DNA of 64,000 nucleotides from SYIM01 sp039800325. Lineage in GTDB: Bacteria; Pseudomonadota; Gammaproteobacteria; Burkholderiales; Burkholderiaceae_E. The number at the start of each line of letters is the position of its first letter. The first letter of the stretch is position 1. The notes under the pieces were generated by a model. That model searched no databases. It saw nothing but the letters and a program-made list of their open reading frames with translations, and was not told where the DNA came from. The stretch spans positions 1 to 64,000 of the forward strand of contig JBDLQY010000124.1 of assembly GCA_039800325.1 (NCBI GenBank), read 5' to 3'. Position numbers and translations under genes: made by a program. This document shows, piece by piece, positions 25,907-33,928 of the stretch.

Positions 25907-26830
25907 ATGACGGGTTTTCCTTCGTTTTCTGACGAGCCTGCGCCTTCCGAATTACCCGAGATCATTTTGTCTGCGCCTTCATCACCGTTACGCACAGGGA
26001 GTTTTACTGCCGGTCAAGCGCTATCGCTCGCCGACCCGCTGCTATCACTGCAGGGTGTGCGCTTTGGCTACGGCGAGCGGCGCATTCTCGACGATGTAAC
26101 GCTCAGCGTCAGGCGCGGGAGCATTGTTGCGCTCGTGGGCGGCTCCGGCTCTGGTAAAACCACCATTCTCAGACTGATCGGGGGCCTGCTCAAGCCGCAG
26201 CAGGGTGTCGTCCGCTTTGAGGGAATAGACCTTGCAACACTGGATCGTGACGGACTGTATGCCGTCCGGCGCCGCATGGGCATGCTTTATCAGTTTGGCG
26301 CGCTGTTTACCGATCTGTCGGTCTTCGACAACGTCGCTTTCCCTCTGCGTGAGCACACCGACCTGTCCGATACCCTGATCCGTGACCTGGTACTGCTCAA
26401 ACTGAATGCCGTGGGTCTGCGCGGGGTATCGCACTATCGCACCAGCCAGCTGTCCGGCGGAATGGCCCGGCGGGTGGCGCTTGCTCGGGCTATCGCACTC
26501 GATCCGCCGTTGATCATGTATGACGAGCCATTCGCCGGGCTCGATCCGATTTCGCTGTCTACGGTGGCGCAGCTCATTCGTCGGCTTACCGATACGCTTG
26601 GGTGTGCCTCGATTCTTGTGTCGCATGACATCAAAGACACGTTCGCCATTGCAGACGATGTGTACCTGCTGGCCCAGGGCCGTATCGCGGCCCACGGTGA
26701 GCCGCAAGCGATGCGCGACTCCACCGATCCCAATGTTCGGCAATTTCTCGACGGCGACATCGACGGTCCGGTTGCTTTCCATCATGCCAGCCGCCGCAGT
26801 CTAGCCGAGGATCTGGAGCTGCCGCGATGA
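25907..26830 (+). CDS. mlaF: Phospholipid ABC transporter ATPase MlaF
   Basis: A 307-residue ATPase of the Mla system, which moves phospholipids between the inner and outer membranes to keep lipid asymmetry. Walker A is GGSGSGKTTILRLIGG, LLYQFGALFTDLSVFDNVAFPLREHT is specific to Mla/MCE ATPases, the signature motif is LSGGMARRVALARAIALDP, and Walker B is LIMYDEPFAGLDP. The first 45 residues before LLSLQGVRFGYGERR are an unconserved extension from ATG 25907; a later start is possible. The stop overlaps mlaE by 4 bases. Confidence 0.95.
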   Translation: MTGFPSFSDEPAPSELPEIILSAPSSPLRTGSFTAGQALSLADPLLSLQGVRFGYGERRILDDVTLSVRRGSIVALVGGSGSGKTTILRLIGGLLKPQQGVVRFEGIDLATLDRDGLYAVRRRMGMLYQFGALFTDLSVFDNVAFPLREHTDLSDTLIRDLVLLKLNAVGLRGVSHYRTSQLSGGMARRVALARAIALDPPLIMYDEPFAGLDPISLSTVAQLIRRLTDTLGCASILVSHDIKDTFAIADDVYLLAQGRIAAHGEPQAMRDSTDPNVRQFLDGDIDGPVAFHHASRRSLAEDLELPR

Positions 26831-27609
26831 TGGGGGGCGTACTGGCACCTTTGAAGTTTCTGCTGCAGGCTGTGGCCCGCACAGGTTATGCGGCCCGATT
26901 CTTTCTGCGCTTGTGCGGGTTGGGCCTGTTGGCTCTACGCAGGCCACGTCTGGTGGTCGACCAGGTGCACTTCATTGGCAATCACTCGCTATCCATCATC
27001 CTGGTGTCCGGACTTCTCATCGGCTTCGTACTCGGTCTGCAGGGTTACTACACCCTGCGTCGCTACGGTTCGGAGGAAGCGCTTGGCCTTCTGGTCACCC
27101 TGTCCCTGGTCCGCGAATTGGGACCGGTGGTCACTGCTTTGCTGTTTGCTGGTCGGGCTGGAACCTCGCTCACGGCTGAGGTCGGCCTGATGAAGGCTGG
27201 CGAACAGATCGATGCGATGGAAATGATGGCGGTCGATCCGGTCGCGCGCGTGCTGGCACCGCGGTTTTTTGCCGCGGTCATCTGTCTGCCACTGCTGGCC
27301 GCGCTGTTTTCGGCGATGGGCGTTCTGGGTGGTTATGTGGTGGGCGTTGAGATGATTGGTGTTGACGCGGGCGCTTTCTGGGGGCAGATGCAAAGCGGCG
27401 TCGACTGGCTTGACGACGTGGGTAATGGCGTCATCAAAAGCATTGTGTTCGGGTTCACGGTGGCGTTCGTGGCGCTTTATGTCGGTTACGAAGCTCAGGC
27501 CACGCCCGAGGGCGTCTCGCGCGCCACGACCACCACCGTGGTGGTGGCCTCGCTGGCGATTCTGGCGCTCGATTTCATTCTCACCGCGCTGATGTTCAGT
27601 ACCACCTGA
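26827..27609 (+). CDS. mlaE: Phospholipid ABC transporter permease MlaE
   Basis: A 260-residue permease of the MlaE family with an N-terminal interfacial helix and about five membrane segments. Typical motifs are FVLGLQGYYTLRRYG, LVRELGPVVTALLFAGRAGTSLTAEVGLMK, EQIDAMEMMAVDPV and the C-terminal EGVSRATTTTVVVASL. It forms the inner-membrane core with MlaF, MlaB and the MlaD hexamer. It overlaps mlaF and lies 21 bases before mlaD. Confidence 0.96.
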   Translation: MMGGVLAPLKFLLQAVARTGYAARFFLRLCGLGLLALRRPRLVVDQVHFIGNHSLSIILVSGLLIGFVLGLQGYYTLRRYGSEEALGLLVTLSLVRELGPVVTALLFAGRAGTSLTAEVGLMKAGEQIDAMEMMAVDPVARVLAPRFFAAVICLPLLAALFSAMGVLGGYVVGVEMIGVDAGAFWGQMQSGVDWLDDVGNGVIKSIVFGFTVAFVALYVGYEAQATPEGVSRATTTTVVVASLAILALDFILTALMFSTT

Positions 27610-27630
27610 GCGGGCGCAAGGCAGGTAATC

Positions 27631-28101
27631 ATGTATCGCAGAAGTGTCGATGTACTGGTCGGATTGTTCGTCTTACTGGGCTTTGGTGCTCTGATCTTTC
27701 TGGCCGTGCGCGCGGGCAACATGAGTGCCAGCGTCGGTCTTGGTCAGACCTACAATGCCTATGCGCTATTCGACAACATTGGCGGGCTCAAGCCTCGCGC
27801 GGCCGTTCGCAGCGCCGGCGTGGTGGTCGGTCGCGTGGCATCGATCACCTTTGATGACAAGACATATCAGGCGCGGGTGCGCATTGATCTCGACGCGCGC
27901 TATCAGTTCCCCAAAGACAGCTCGGCCAAGATTCTGACGTCGGGCCTTCTGGGCGATCAGTACATTGGCCTCGAGCCTGGCGGTGACAGCAAGATGCTCG
28001 CGGCGGGCGACACGATTTCGCTCACACAGTCGGCGGTCGTGCTTGAGAACATCATCGGTCAGGTCCTTTACGGCCGGGCCGCAGAGGGAGACAAGAAGTG
28101 A
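27631..28101 (+). CDS. mlaD: Mla system MCE-domain protein MlaD
   Basis: A 156-residue protein with one N-terminal transmembrane helix (DVLVGLFVLLGFGALIFLAV) and one MCE domain (YALFDNIGGLKPRAAVRSAGVVVGRV, LGDQYIGLEPGG). The hexamer forms the periplasmic lipid tunnel above MlaE. The C-terminal helix (VLENIIGQVLYG) is the part that closes the pore in E. coli. Length and motifs are standard. Confidence 0.95.
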   Translation: MYRRSVDVLVGLFVLLGFGALIFLAVRAGNMSASVGLGQTYNAYALFDNIGGLKPRAAVRSAGVVVGRVASITFDDKTYQARVRIDLDARYQFPKDSSAKILTSGLLGDQYIGLEPGGDSKMLAAGDTISLTQSAVVLENIIGQVLYGRAAEGDKK

Positions 28102-28913
28102 CGATCGACGGTCGTCGCTGGGCATGCTCTGCGCTGCTTGGCCTGGCGTCGTTGTTGCCGATTGCCAGCTTCGCAGGGCAATCGGGTCTGCGCACTGACC
28201 AGGTTGGCGGCGCGTTGCTGTCGGTCGCCTCTGGAGGCACCCAAAGCGTTGATTCAGAGGCTGCTTCAAAGGCCGCTTCCCGGACGGCCGGCACGCAGGA
28301 CCCCTTCGAGGGCTTTAATCGTGCGGTATTCCGTTTTAACGATGCTCTTGACCAGGCCTTACTCAAACCGGTAGCTCAGACTTACGTCGAGGTGGTTTCC
28401 GAGCCCTGGCGCCAGGCTATTGCCAATGCGTTTTCAAATCTTTCCGATCCCTGGAGTGGAGTCAATTGCCTGTTGCAGGGCAAACCGATTGAAGCAGTAA
28501 CCCAGGTCGCCCGCTTCCTCATCAATACAACCGTCGGCATCGCCGGGCTGGTCGATGTGGCCGGCGAGCTCGGACTTGAGCGCAATCGGGAGGATTTTGG
28601 CCAGACCCTTGGCCGCTGGGGCGTGGGCCCCGGCCCCTACGTGGTTTTACCCCTGCTGGGGCCTTCCAGCATTCGGGATAGCCTCGCTCTGGTGGTTGAT
28701 CAGAGAGGCGATCCACTGCGCGAGCTCGACAGCGAGGAGACGCGACTCGCGCTCCAGACCACTCGCGTGATTGATACGCGCGCCAACCTGCTTCGTCTTG
28801 AACGTTTGGTTGAGTCGGCGGCCTTCGACCGCTATGCCTTCGTGCGCAACGGCTATCTGCAGCGGCGATTCAATCTGATACACGACGGCAATCCTCCGGA
28901 GACCGACGAATGA
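28098..28913 (+). CDS. mlaA: Outer-membrane phospholipid remover MlaA (VacJ)
   Basis: A 271-residue MlaA starting at GTG 28098 and overlapping mlaD by 4 bases. MlaA takes mislocalised phospholipids from the outer leaflet of the outer membrane and hands them to MlaC. DPFEGFNRAVFRFNDALDQALLKPVAQTY, FSNLSDPWSGVNCLLQG, FLINTTVGIAGLVDVAGELG, LGRWGVGPGPYVVLPLLGPS and the YAFVRNGYLQRR end are typical. The N-terminus has a signal peptide that appears to end SFA-GQ; I see no lipobox Cys at the cleavage site, unlike the lipoprotein form in E. coli. Placement inside the mla operon is usual for this bacterial group. Confidence 0.94.
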   Translation: MTIDGRRWACSALLGLASLLPIASFAGQSGLRTDQVGGALLSVASGGTQSVDSEAASKAASRTAGTQDPFEGFNRAVFRFNDALDQALLKPVAQTYVEVVSEPWRQAIANAFSNLSDPWSGVNCLLQGKPIEAVTQVARFLINTTVGIAGLVDVAGELGLERNREDFGQTLGRWGVGPGPYVVLPLLGPSSIRDSLALVVDQRGDPLRELDSEETRLALQTTRVIDTRANLLRLERLVESAAFDRYAFVRNGYLQRRFNLIHDGNPPETDE

Positions 28914-29593
28914 GCACCCGCCCGATTTCTGCGTTTATCTCGTCTATCAGACCGCTGCGCAGCGCGATTGATGCCATGCGGCGTTTCTTGTGTCTGCTCG
29001 CGTTCGCTTCAGTGGTGACCGTGCCGGCGCTGGCTAACCCGGTCGAGCCTGATCAGTTCGTGCAGCGAATCAGTACCGAGGTGCTCAATAAGGTTCGCGA
29101 CGACAAAGCCATTCGCGAAGGTGACCTGCAGCGCATTTCCGCCTTTGTTGACGCGACCATCATGCCGCACGTTAATTTTGAACGTATGACGGCTTTGGCT
29201 GTCGGGCGGTCCTGGCGGCAGGCCAACCCCGAGCAGCAGAAGCAGCTTAAGGAAGAGTTTCGTGCACTGCTGCTGCGGACCTATTCGGGCGCGCTGTCTC
29301 AGATCACCGACCAGACCATACGCATCAAGCCCTTCAGGGGTGACGCGGCCGCCAATGAGGTCATTGTGCGCAGCGAAATCGTCGGTAAGCGCGGCGACCC
29401 GATTCAGCTTGACTATCGCCTCGAGCGCGATGGCGCTGATTGGAAAATTTATGATGTCAATGTGCTGGGAATCTGGGTGGTGCAGACTTATCGCGATCAG
29501 TTTGCCCAGGAAATCTCCGCTGGTGGCATTGACGGCCTTATTCGCAGTCTGTCGCAGAAAAACAAGTCCTTTGCAGCCGCACCGCGCAGCTGA
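28910..29593 (+). CDS. mlaC: Periplasmic phospholipid-binding protein MlaC
   Basis: Up to 227 residues. MlaC shuttles phospholipids between MlaA and MlaD. A signal peptide (RRFLCLLAFASVVTVPALA) precedes the mature domain with ATIMPHVNFERMTALAVGRSWRQA, LLRTYSGALSQ, and VNVLGIWVVQTYRDQFAQEISAGGIDGLI. ATG 28910 overlaps the mlaA stop (ATGA) but leaves 22 residues before the signal sequence; ATG 28976 gives a standard signal peptide and may be the real start. Confidence 0.94.
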   Translation: MSTRPISAFISSIRPLRSAIDAMRRFLCLLAFASVVTVPALANPVEPDQFVQRISTEVLNKVRDDKAIREGDLQRISAFVDATIMPHVNFERMTALAVGRSWRQANPEQQKQLKEEFRALLLRTYSGALSQITDQTIRIKPFRGDAAANEVIVRSEIVGKRGDPIQLDYRLERDGADWKIYDVNVLGIWVVQTYRDQFAQEISAGGIDGLIRSLSQKNKSFAAAPRS

Positions 29594-29638
29594 GGGGCAT
29601 GAGCCGGCTAGTTGGCGCAATCTTTGTTTGATTTGTCC

Positions 29639-29920
29639 ATGAGCACTCCGAGCACCGAGGTCTTTTGCTTTCCAGGCGAGCTGATGCATCACCAGGCTAT
29701 GCAGGTGCTTGCGCGTCTGCAGCAGGGCGATGCGCAGGCCTGCACGGTCATTGATCTCTCAGAGTTACGCAGCTTTGACTCGTCAGCGCTTGCGGTGCTG
29801 CTGGCTGTACGTCGCCGGCCACAGGGCTGTCGGTTTACAAACGTGCCGTACAACCTGGCGCGACTGGCATCCCTTTACGGATTGGACGGACTACTGTTTG
29901 AGACGGTGGCAGACGCCTGA
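29639..29920 (+). CDS. mlaB: STAS-domain protein MlaB
   Basis: A 93-residue cytoplasmic STAS domain that binds MlaF and is required for Mla ATPase assembly. TVIDLSELRSFDSSALAVLLAVRR contains the conserved STAS loop, and FTNVPYNLARLASLYGLDGLL is the typical C-terminal helix. ATG 29639 lacks an obvious ribosome binding site; an in-frame TTG at 29612 is an alternative. The stop shares a base with the ATG of the next gene. Confidence 0.88.
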   Translation: MSTPSTEVFCFPGELMHHQAMQVLARLQQGDAQACTVIDLSELRSFDSSALAVLLAVRRRPQGCRFTNVPYNLARLASLYGLDGLLFETVADA

Positions 29921-30864
29921 TGACTTCGGCAATTGACGTTCGCGCCGTCGGTAAACGCTACGGTTCGCTGCAGGCCCTCAAAGAGGTTTCATTGAGCATC
30001 GGGCAGGGCGAGTTCTTTGGTCTGCTCGGCCCAAATGGGGCCGGTAAAACCTCGTTGATTTCCATTATTGCTGGGCTGTCTCGGCCCAGCTCGGGTTCGG
30101 TGTCCGTGATGGGCCATGATGTCGCGGGCGATTTCAGGGCCGCGCGTCGCATGTTAGGTGTCGTGCCCCAAGAGTTGGTGTTTGATCCGTTTTTCACGGT
30201 CCGCGAAACATTGCGCATTACCTCGGGGTACTACGGTGTGCGCAATAACGACGCCTGGATCAATGAGCTTCTTGCAGAGCTCGACCTCAGTGCCAAGGCT
30301 GATGCCAATATGCGCGCGCTGTCGGGAGGCATGAAGCGCCGGGTTTTGGTGGCTCAGGCGCTTGTACATCGCCCGCCAGTGATTGTTCTCGATGAGCCCA
30401 CGGCCGGTGTTGATGTCGAGTTACGACGCACGCTCTGGGACTTTATCGGGCGCCTTAATCGGCAGGGGCATACCATCGTGCTCACGACGCACTACCTTGA
30501 GGAAGCGCAGGCCCTGTGTGGCCGTATTGCCATGCTCAAGGCTGGCTCAGTGGTCGCCCTTGAAAATACCAGCGCGCTCCTGCGCCAGTTTTCGGCAGCC
30601 CGATTGGTGCTCAGGCTATCGGGTGCCGCGTTGCCCCAGGCGCTTCGACATCGACTATTGCAGGCCGACTCACAGGATGATCAGCGCACAGACAAGGGTG
30701 CGCGGCCGGCGGTTGCAGGCTATGTTTTGCGGCTTGATAAGTTCGATGAACTCGAGTCGATACTGGCCGTCATCAGGCAGGCTGGCGCCCAGATTGAGGA
30801 CCTCGAGCTGCAGCAGGCTGACCTCGAAGATGTTTTTGTGCACATCATGCAGCAGGCGGCCTGA
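29920..30864 (+). CDS. ABC-2 type exporter ATP-binding protein (YadG-like)
   Basis: A 314-residue ATPase with Walker A GPNGAGKTSL, the signature LSGGMKRRVLVAQALVHRP, Walker B VIVLDEPTAGVDVELR and the switch TTHYLEEAQALC. A family-specific C-terminal region of about 90 residues (ending DLEDVFVHIMQ) follows the ATPase domain. It pairs with the permease 33 bases downstream. This exporter pair between mlaB and bolA is recurrent in betaproteobacteria; its substrate is unknown. Confidence 0.92.
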   Translation: MTSAIDVRAVGKRYGSLQALKEVSLSIGQGEFFGLLGPNGAGKTSLISIIAGLSRPSSGSVSVMGHDVAGDFRAARRMLGVVPQELVFDPFFTVRETLRITSGYYGVRNNDAWINELLAELDLSAKADANMRALSGGMKRRVLVAQALVHRPPVIVLDEPTAGVDVELRRTLWDFIGRLNRQGHTIVLTTHYLEEAQALCGRIAMLKAGSVVALENTSALLRQFSAARLVLRLSGAALPQALRHRLLQADSQDDQRTDKGARPAVAGYVLRLDKFDELESILAVIRQAGAQIEDLELQQADLEDVFVHIMQQAA

Positions 30865-30897
30865 GCTGCGGGCCATGAGTAACGGACGACTGCTTTA

Positions 30898-31653
30898 ATG
30901 ACTGGCTTTTATACGCTGCTTTACAAAGAGTTGCTGCGCTTTGCCAAAGTCAGCGTGCAGACCATTGCGGCGCCAGTGCTCACCGCGTTGCTGTATTTGC
31001 TCATTTTTTCGCAGGCTTTGGGCGAGCGTGTACAAGTCTTTGAGGGTGTGCGCTACACCGCTTTTCTGGTGCCCGGTCTTGTCATGATGTCGGTTCTGCA
31101 AAATGCGTTTGCCAACTCGTCGTCGTCGCTCATCCAAAGCAAGATCACCGGCAACATCGTGTTCGTGTTGCTTCCGCCGCTTTCGCACTGGGAGCTTTAC
31201 GGTGCCTACGTGCTGGCGGCCATGTTGCGCGGCATTGCGGTTGGTTTGGGTGTGTTTATCTGCACGCTTGGGTTCGCCGATCTCGCTTACGCCCATCCTT
31301 TATGGATTGTGCTTTTTGCAATGATGGGAAGCGCCATCCTCGGCACGCTGGGCCTCATTGCGGGTATATGGGCTGAAAAATTTGACCAGATAGCCGCGTT
31401 TCAAAATTTCATCATCATGCCGCTGACTTTTCTGGCGGGGGTTTTTTATTCGGTTGATGTGCTGCCGCCATTTTGGCGGGCCCTGTCGCATCTGAATCCA
31501 TTTTTTTACATGGTCGATGGTTTTCGCCATGGGTTTTTCGGCGTTTCGGACACCTCGCCGGTGATCTGTCTGGCCGTCACCTCAGTCGCGCTGGTGGTCC
31601 TGGCTGCGCTGGCGATCCGGCTACTGGCTGTCGGTTACAAGCTCAGGATGTGA
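30898..31653 (+). CDS. ABC-2 type exporter permease (YadH-like)
   Basis: A 251-residue inner-membrane protein with about six transmembrane segments and the ABC-2 membrane-domain pattern: YTLLYKELLRFAKV at the N-terminus, FQNFIIMPLTFLAGVFYSVDVLPPFW and LSHLNPFFYMVDGFRHGFFG. It would form the membrane part of the exporter with the preceding ATPase. Whether it contributes to cell-envelope assembly is an inference from its position beside the mla genes. Confidence 0.92.
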   Translation: MTGFYTLLYKELLRFAKVSVQTIAAPVLTALLYLLIFSQALGERVQVFEGVRYTAFLVPGLVMMSVLQNAFANSSSSLIQSKITGNIVFVLLPPLSHWELYGAYVLAAMLRGIAVGLGVFICTLGFADLAYAHPLWIVLFAMMGSAILGTLGLIAGIWAEKFDQIAAFQNFIIMPLTFLAGVFYSVDVLPPFWRALSHLNPFFYMVDGFRHGFFGVSDTSPVICLAVTSVALVVLAALAIRLLAVGYKLRM

Positions 31654-31673
31654 TGCAAGGAGATTGCGCGCTT

Positions 31674-31910
31674 ATGGTCACCCCCGAAGATGTACGTGGT
31701 TACATTGCTGCCGGACTTACCTGCGATACCCTCGAGGTAACCGGAGATGGACGCCACTTTGAGGCCTTGATTGTCTCGCCGCTTTTTGCCGGCAAGCGCC
31801 TGGTCCAGCGCCATCAACTGGTTTACGCGGCACTGGGTGATCGCATGCGCGAAGAAATTCACGCCCTGTCCATGCGTACGTTGACGCCTGACGAATACAA
31901 ACCGGGCTGA
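31674..31910 (+). CDS. ibaG: BolA/IbaG-family protein
   Basis: A 78-residue BolA-like protein. VTPEDVRGYIAAGLTCDTLEVTGDGRHFEALIVSPLF resembles IbaG, and RLVQRHQLVYAALGDRM carries the conserved His of the RHQ(L/M)VY motif that binds Fe-S clusters with monothiol glutaredoxins. An AGGAGA lies about 12 bases before ATG 31674, and ATG 31653 upstream would add seven residues. The placement between the mla block and murA is the same as in E. coli. Confidence 0.92.
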   Translation: MVTPEDVRGYIAAGLTCDTLEVTGDGRHFEALIVSPLFAGKRLVQRHQLVYAALGDRMREEIHALSMRTLTPDEYKPG

Positions 31911-31928
31911 GGGATTCACGGGTTATTC

Positions 31929-33254
31929 ATGGACAAACTCCGAATCGAGGGCGGTGTTCCCCTTAGGGGAGAAACGACGGTGGCCGGCGCCAAGAATGCA
32001 GCACTGCCCATCCTGTGCGCGTCGCTGCTTTCATCGCAGCCACTCGAGCTGGTCAACGTGCCGCGGTTGCAGGACGTCTCCACCATGCTGCGACTCCTGC
32101 GCAGGTTGGGCGTTGTTTGCGAGCAATCGGCTGACCAGCTCAGCCTGTCGGCCCACAGTCTCAGCTCGCACGAGGCCCCGTATGAACTGGTTAAGACCAT
32201 GCGTGCCTCGATTCTGGTCCTGGGGCCCCTGATCGCACGGCTGGGTGAGGCCCGTGTGTCGTTGCCAGGTGGGTGTGCCATCGGTGCTCGGCCGGTTGAC
32301 CAGCACATCAAGGGCCTGCAGGCCATGGGCGCCCAGATTCAGATTGAGCACGGGTACGTGGTCGCGCGTGCCAGCCGGCTGCGGGGCGCGCGTATTGTCA
32401 CCGACATGGTGACCGTTACCGGTACCGAAAATCTCATGATGGCGGCGACGCTGGCTGAGGGCGAAACGCTGATCGAAAACGCAGCCCGCGAGCCCGAGGT
32501 GGTCGATCTGGCTCGCGTATTGGTTGCCATGGGCGCCCAGATCGAAGGCGCCGGCACTGACCGTATCCGTATTCAGGGGCGAGCCGCGCTATCAGGTGCG
32601 CGTCACCGCGTGATGTCGGACCGTATCGAGGCCGGTACGTTTCTTTGCGCGGCGGCGGCAGCCGGGGGTGAGATCGCGCTGCGCGGGGTTGACCCGGGCA
32701 TTATGGATGCCACCCTCGATAAGTTGCGCGCGTGCGGTGCTGTTATTGAGCTCGGGCCTGATGTTGTTCGGCTACGGATGGCGGCGCGCGCACGCGCAGC
32801 CAGTGTGCGCACAGCGCCTTATCCCGGGTTTGCCACCGACATGCAGGCCCAATTTATGGCGGTAGCCGCGGTGGCCGAGGGCACGTCCGTCATTACCGAG
32901 ACCATTTTCGAGAATCGGTTCATGCATGTGCTTGAACTGCAGCGCCTGGGTGCCGATATCCGCATCGAGGGCAACACAGCCGTCGTACGCGGCGTGCCAA
33001 AGCTCTCGGGCGCCATGGTCATGGCGACCGACTTGCGCGCATCGGCGGGACTGGTCATTGCGGCGCTGGTGTCTGAGGGCGAAACCATCATCGATCGCAT
33101 TTACCATCTTGATCGCGGTTACAGCGCGATGGAAACGCGCTTAAGCGAGCTGGGTGCCCGCGTCGAGCGGTTGGGTAAAAATGCGCCGATAGCCGCTGTC
33201 GCGAGCGCACCGCACGATCAGTCGTCGGCCGTGTCAGCAGGGGGACGCTCATGA
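31929..33254 (+). CDS. murA: UDP-N-acetylglucosamine 1-carboxyvinyltransferase
   Basis: A 441-residue MurA, the first committed enzyme of peptidoglycan synthesis. It transfers enolpyruvate from PEP to UDP-GlcNAc. GAKNAALPILCASLL, the fosfomycin-sensitive loop LPGGCAIGARPVDQHIKGL with the catalytic Cys, EVVDLARVLVAMGAQIEG and PYPGFATDMQAQ are all present, so the enzyme should be fosfomycin-sensitive at this residue. The last 20 residues are an unconserved extension. Its stop overlaps the hisG start. Confidence 0.97.
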   Translation: MDKLRIEGGVPLRGETTVAGAKNAALPILCASLLSSQPLELVNVPRLQDVSTMLRLLRRLGVVCEQSADQLSLSAHSLSSHEAPYELVKTMRASILVLGPLIARLGEARVSLPGGCAIGARPVDQHIKGLQAMGAQIQIEHGYVVARASRLRGARIVTDMVTVTGTENLMMAATLAEGETLIENAAREPEVVDLARVLVAMGAQIEGAGTDRIRIQGRAALSGARHRVMSDRIEAGTFLCAAAAAGGEIALRGVDPGIMDATLDKLRACGAVIELGPDVVRLRMAARARAASVRTAPYPGFATDMQAQFMAVAAVAEGTSVITETIFENRFMHVLELQRLGADIRIEGNTAVVRGVPKLSGAMVMATDLRASAGLVIAALVSEGETIIDRIYHLDRGYSAMETRLSELGARVERLGKNAPIAAVASAPHDQSSAVSAGGRS

Positions 33255-33928
33255 TCACCTTGGCGCTGTCCAAGGGGCGCATCTTCGACGAAACGCTGCC
33301 CCTGCTGGCGGCGGCGGGTATTCGCGTTGAACTTGACCTTGAGTACTCGCGCAAACTGATCATTCCCACCACCGATCCTCAGCTGCGACTGGTCATCGTG
33401 CGAGCCAGTGACGTACCCACCTATGTGCGCTATGGCGGTGCCGATCTGGGAATTGCAGGCCGTGATGTGCTGCTCGAGTCAGGCGTAGAGGGTCTTTATC
33501 AGCCTATAGATCTGGGCATCGCCCGTTGCCGGCTTTGTGTGGCAGCGCCGCGTGGCTTCGATTATGCGCAGGCTGTAAGGCCGGGCGCTCGTCTGCGGGT
33601 GGCAACCAAGTATGTGGTCTGTGCGCGTCAGCACTTCGCGCAGAAGGGTGTGCATGTCGATCTCATCAAGCTCTATGGCTCGATGGAGTTGGCGCCCCTG
33701 GTTGGCCTGTCGGACGCCATCGTCGATCTGGTCAGTAGCGGCGGAACCCTGCGCGCAAACAATCTGGTCGAAGTGGAAGAAATCATGACGATTTCGTCGC
33801 GTCTCATCGTCAATCAGGCGTCCCTCAAGACCCAGTCGGCGTTGATCGAGCCCCTGCTGGCTGCCATTGAGCGCGCTGTGGCTCCACCAGCCGATGCACG
33901 CAGCCCCCAGGTTCGAGGTCAGGCATGA
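33251..33928 (+). CDS. hisG: ATP phosphoribosyltransferase, short form
   Basis: A 225-residue HisG(S) that joins ATP and PRPP in the first step of histidine synthesis. ITLALSKGRIFDETLPLLAAAGI at the N-terminus and the PRPP-binding segment VDLVSSGGTLRANNL are diagnostic. The short form lacks the C-terminal regulatory domain and normally needs the HisRS-like subunit HisZ, which is not in this window. ATG 33251 overlaps the murA stop (ATGA), implying coupling of murA with the his operon. Confidence 0.96.
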   Translation: MITLALSKGRIFDETLPLLAAAGIRVELDLEYSRKLIIPTTDPQLRLVIVRASDVPTYVRYGGADLGIAGRDVLLESGVEGLYQPIDLGIARCRLCVAAPRGFDYAQAVRPGARLRVATKYVVCARQHFAQKGVHVDLIKLYGSMELAPLVGLSDAIVDLVSSGGTLRANNLVEVEEIMTISSRLIVNQASLKTQSALIEPLLAAIERAVAPPADARSPQVRGQA

